Positions 63,627-64,000 of a DNA stretch of 64,000 nt are shown here, piece after piece. A program made the translations under genes and the position numbers. The notes under the pieces are model-generated. The model was not told the DNA's origin. It worked only from the letters and a program-made list of their open reading frames with translations, and searched no databases. This DNA comes from Klebsiella quasivariicola (GTDB taxonomy: Bacteria > Pseudomonadota > Gammaproteobacteria > Enterobacterales > Enterobacteriaceae). Each line of letters begins with the position of its first letter. The stretch's first letter is position 1. The stretch is taken from positions 2,976,001-3,040,000 of the forward strand of contig NZ_CP022823.1 of assembly GCF_002269255.1 (NCBI RefSeq), written 5' to 3'.

Positions 63627-64000
63627 TCCGCCCGCTCACCCTTGCTGTCGTCCTGGCACTGGTCGGCTGCCAATCCGCCGACGTGCAGCGCGCGCAACCG
63701 ACCCTGACCATTCCTGCCGCCTGGCGGGCCGACGTTGGCCCGGCGAGCCCGGTGGAAGGCGTATGGTGGCGCAATTTTCATGACAGCACGCTCAATCAGT
63801 ATGTTGATCAGGCGCTGCGCTATAACAGCGATGTGCTGATCGCCCGTGAGCGAGTGAATGAGTATCAGGCGCGCGCTTACGCCGCCGACAGCAGTCTGTT
63901 TCCGTCACTGGACGCCAGCCTGACCGGCACCCGCGCCCGGGCGCAGTCCGCCGCCACCGGTCTGCCGATCCACAGCACACTGTATAAGGGCGGCCTGACC
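63623..64000 (+). CDS. Outer-membrane factor lipoprotein (NodT/OprM type), cut by window edge
   Basis: 126 codons visible, open to the edge. Lipoprotein signal MIRPLTLAVVLALVGCQSAD with lipobox LVGC. WWRNFHDSTLNQYVDQALRY then NSDVLIARERVNEYQARAYA matches the N-terminal helices of the TolC-like OEP family. It completes the tripartite efflux operon. The ATG overlaps the preceding stop by 4 bases. Confidence 0.9.
   Translation, partial: MIRPLTLAVVLALVGCQSADVQRAQPTLTIPAAWRADVGPASPVEGVWWRNFHDSTLNQYVDQALRYNSDVLIARERVNEYQARAYAADSSLFPSLDASLTGTRARAQSAATGLPIHSTLYKGGLT

Noticed and set aside
1..64000. CRISPR arrays, tRNA and rRNA genes
   Set aside because: No regularly spaced repeats, no cloverleaf-type sequences at gene gaps and no rRNA sequence were seen.

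Overview
The window is a piece of an enterobacterial chromosome, most probably from the Klebsiella pneumoniae complex. Gene order and product sequences match the E. coli/Klebsiella replication-terminus region (uspE, pntAB, ydgH, ydgI, folM, ydgC, rstAB, tus, fumCA, manA, ydgA, malI/malX/malY). E. coli K-12 carries gapC as a pseudogene, but here it is intact. The backbone is GC-rich and densely coding. The species call is inference from recalled protein sequences; no database was searched.

Layout. 1-20124 is ordinary backbone: stress protein UspE, the proton-translocating transhydrogenase, a triple-DUF1471 periplasmic protein, an amino-acid antiporter, dihydromonapterin reductase, the RstAB two-component system, the fork-trap protein Tus with its TerB-type site in its own leader, two fumarases, ManA, YdgA and the repressor MalI. 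21250-36635 is a 15.4 kb AT-richer island that cuts malX. 36631-63000 is backbone again: the malX 3' part, malY, a CorA-family protein, ydhZ, yedEF, yqaE, gapC, aldA, ydcF, an MHS-type transporter, an amino-acid permease and the astCADBE arginine-catabolism operon, with a divergent catabolic-type glutamate dehydrogenase. After these come an aldo/keto reductase with a LysR regulator, and a MarR / DHA2-type MFS / HlyD / outer-membrane-factor tripartite efflux operon that runs off the right edge.

The island is bounded by a shared AACAC at 21250-21254 and 36631-36635. Joining the two malX pieces there gives exactly 530 codons, the length of E. coli MalX. It carries a large serine recombinase next to the left end and a three-gene overlapping operon (LprI/DUF1311-like protein, unknown protein, membrane-anchored OB-fold protein). 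It also carries a metal/redox set (CDF transporter, cytochrome b562, cytochrome b561-like protein, VIT/CCC1 transporter), a small serine resolvase, a SIR2-domain protein with a probable C-terminal winged helix, a 389-codon unknown gene split by an IS5 copy, and a YagK/YfjJ (inovirus Gp2-like) replication-type protein beside a repeat-rich non-coding stretch. The most promising candidates for something new are the reversible-looking malX insertion, the four-gene metal/redox set, and the SIR2 + unknown-gene pair flanked by a 25-bp direct repeat.

Three genes (24772-25367, 47134-48458, 60861-62512) are each restored to full length by adding one base in a short homopolymer. This could be real inactivation or a sequencing/assembly artefact. 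No tRNA, rRNA or CRISPR array was seen.
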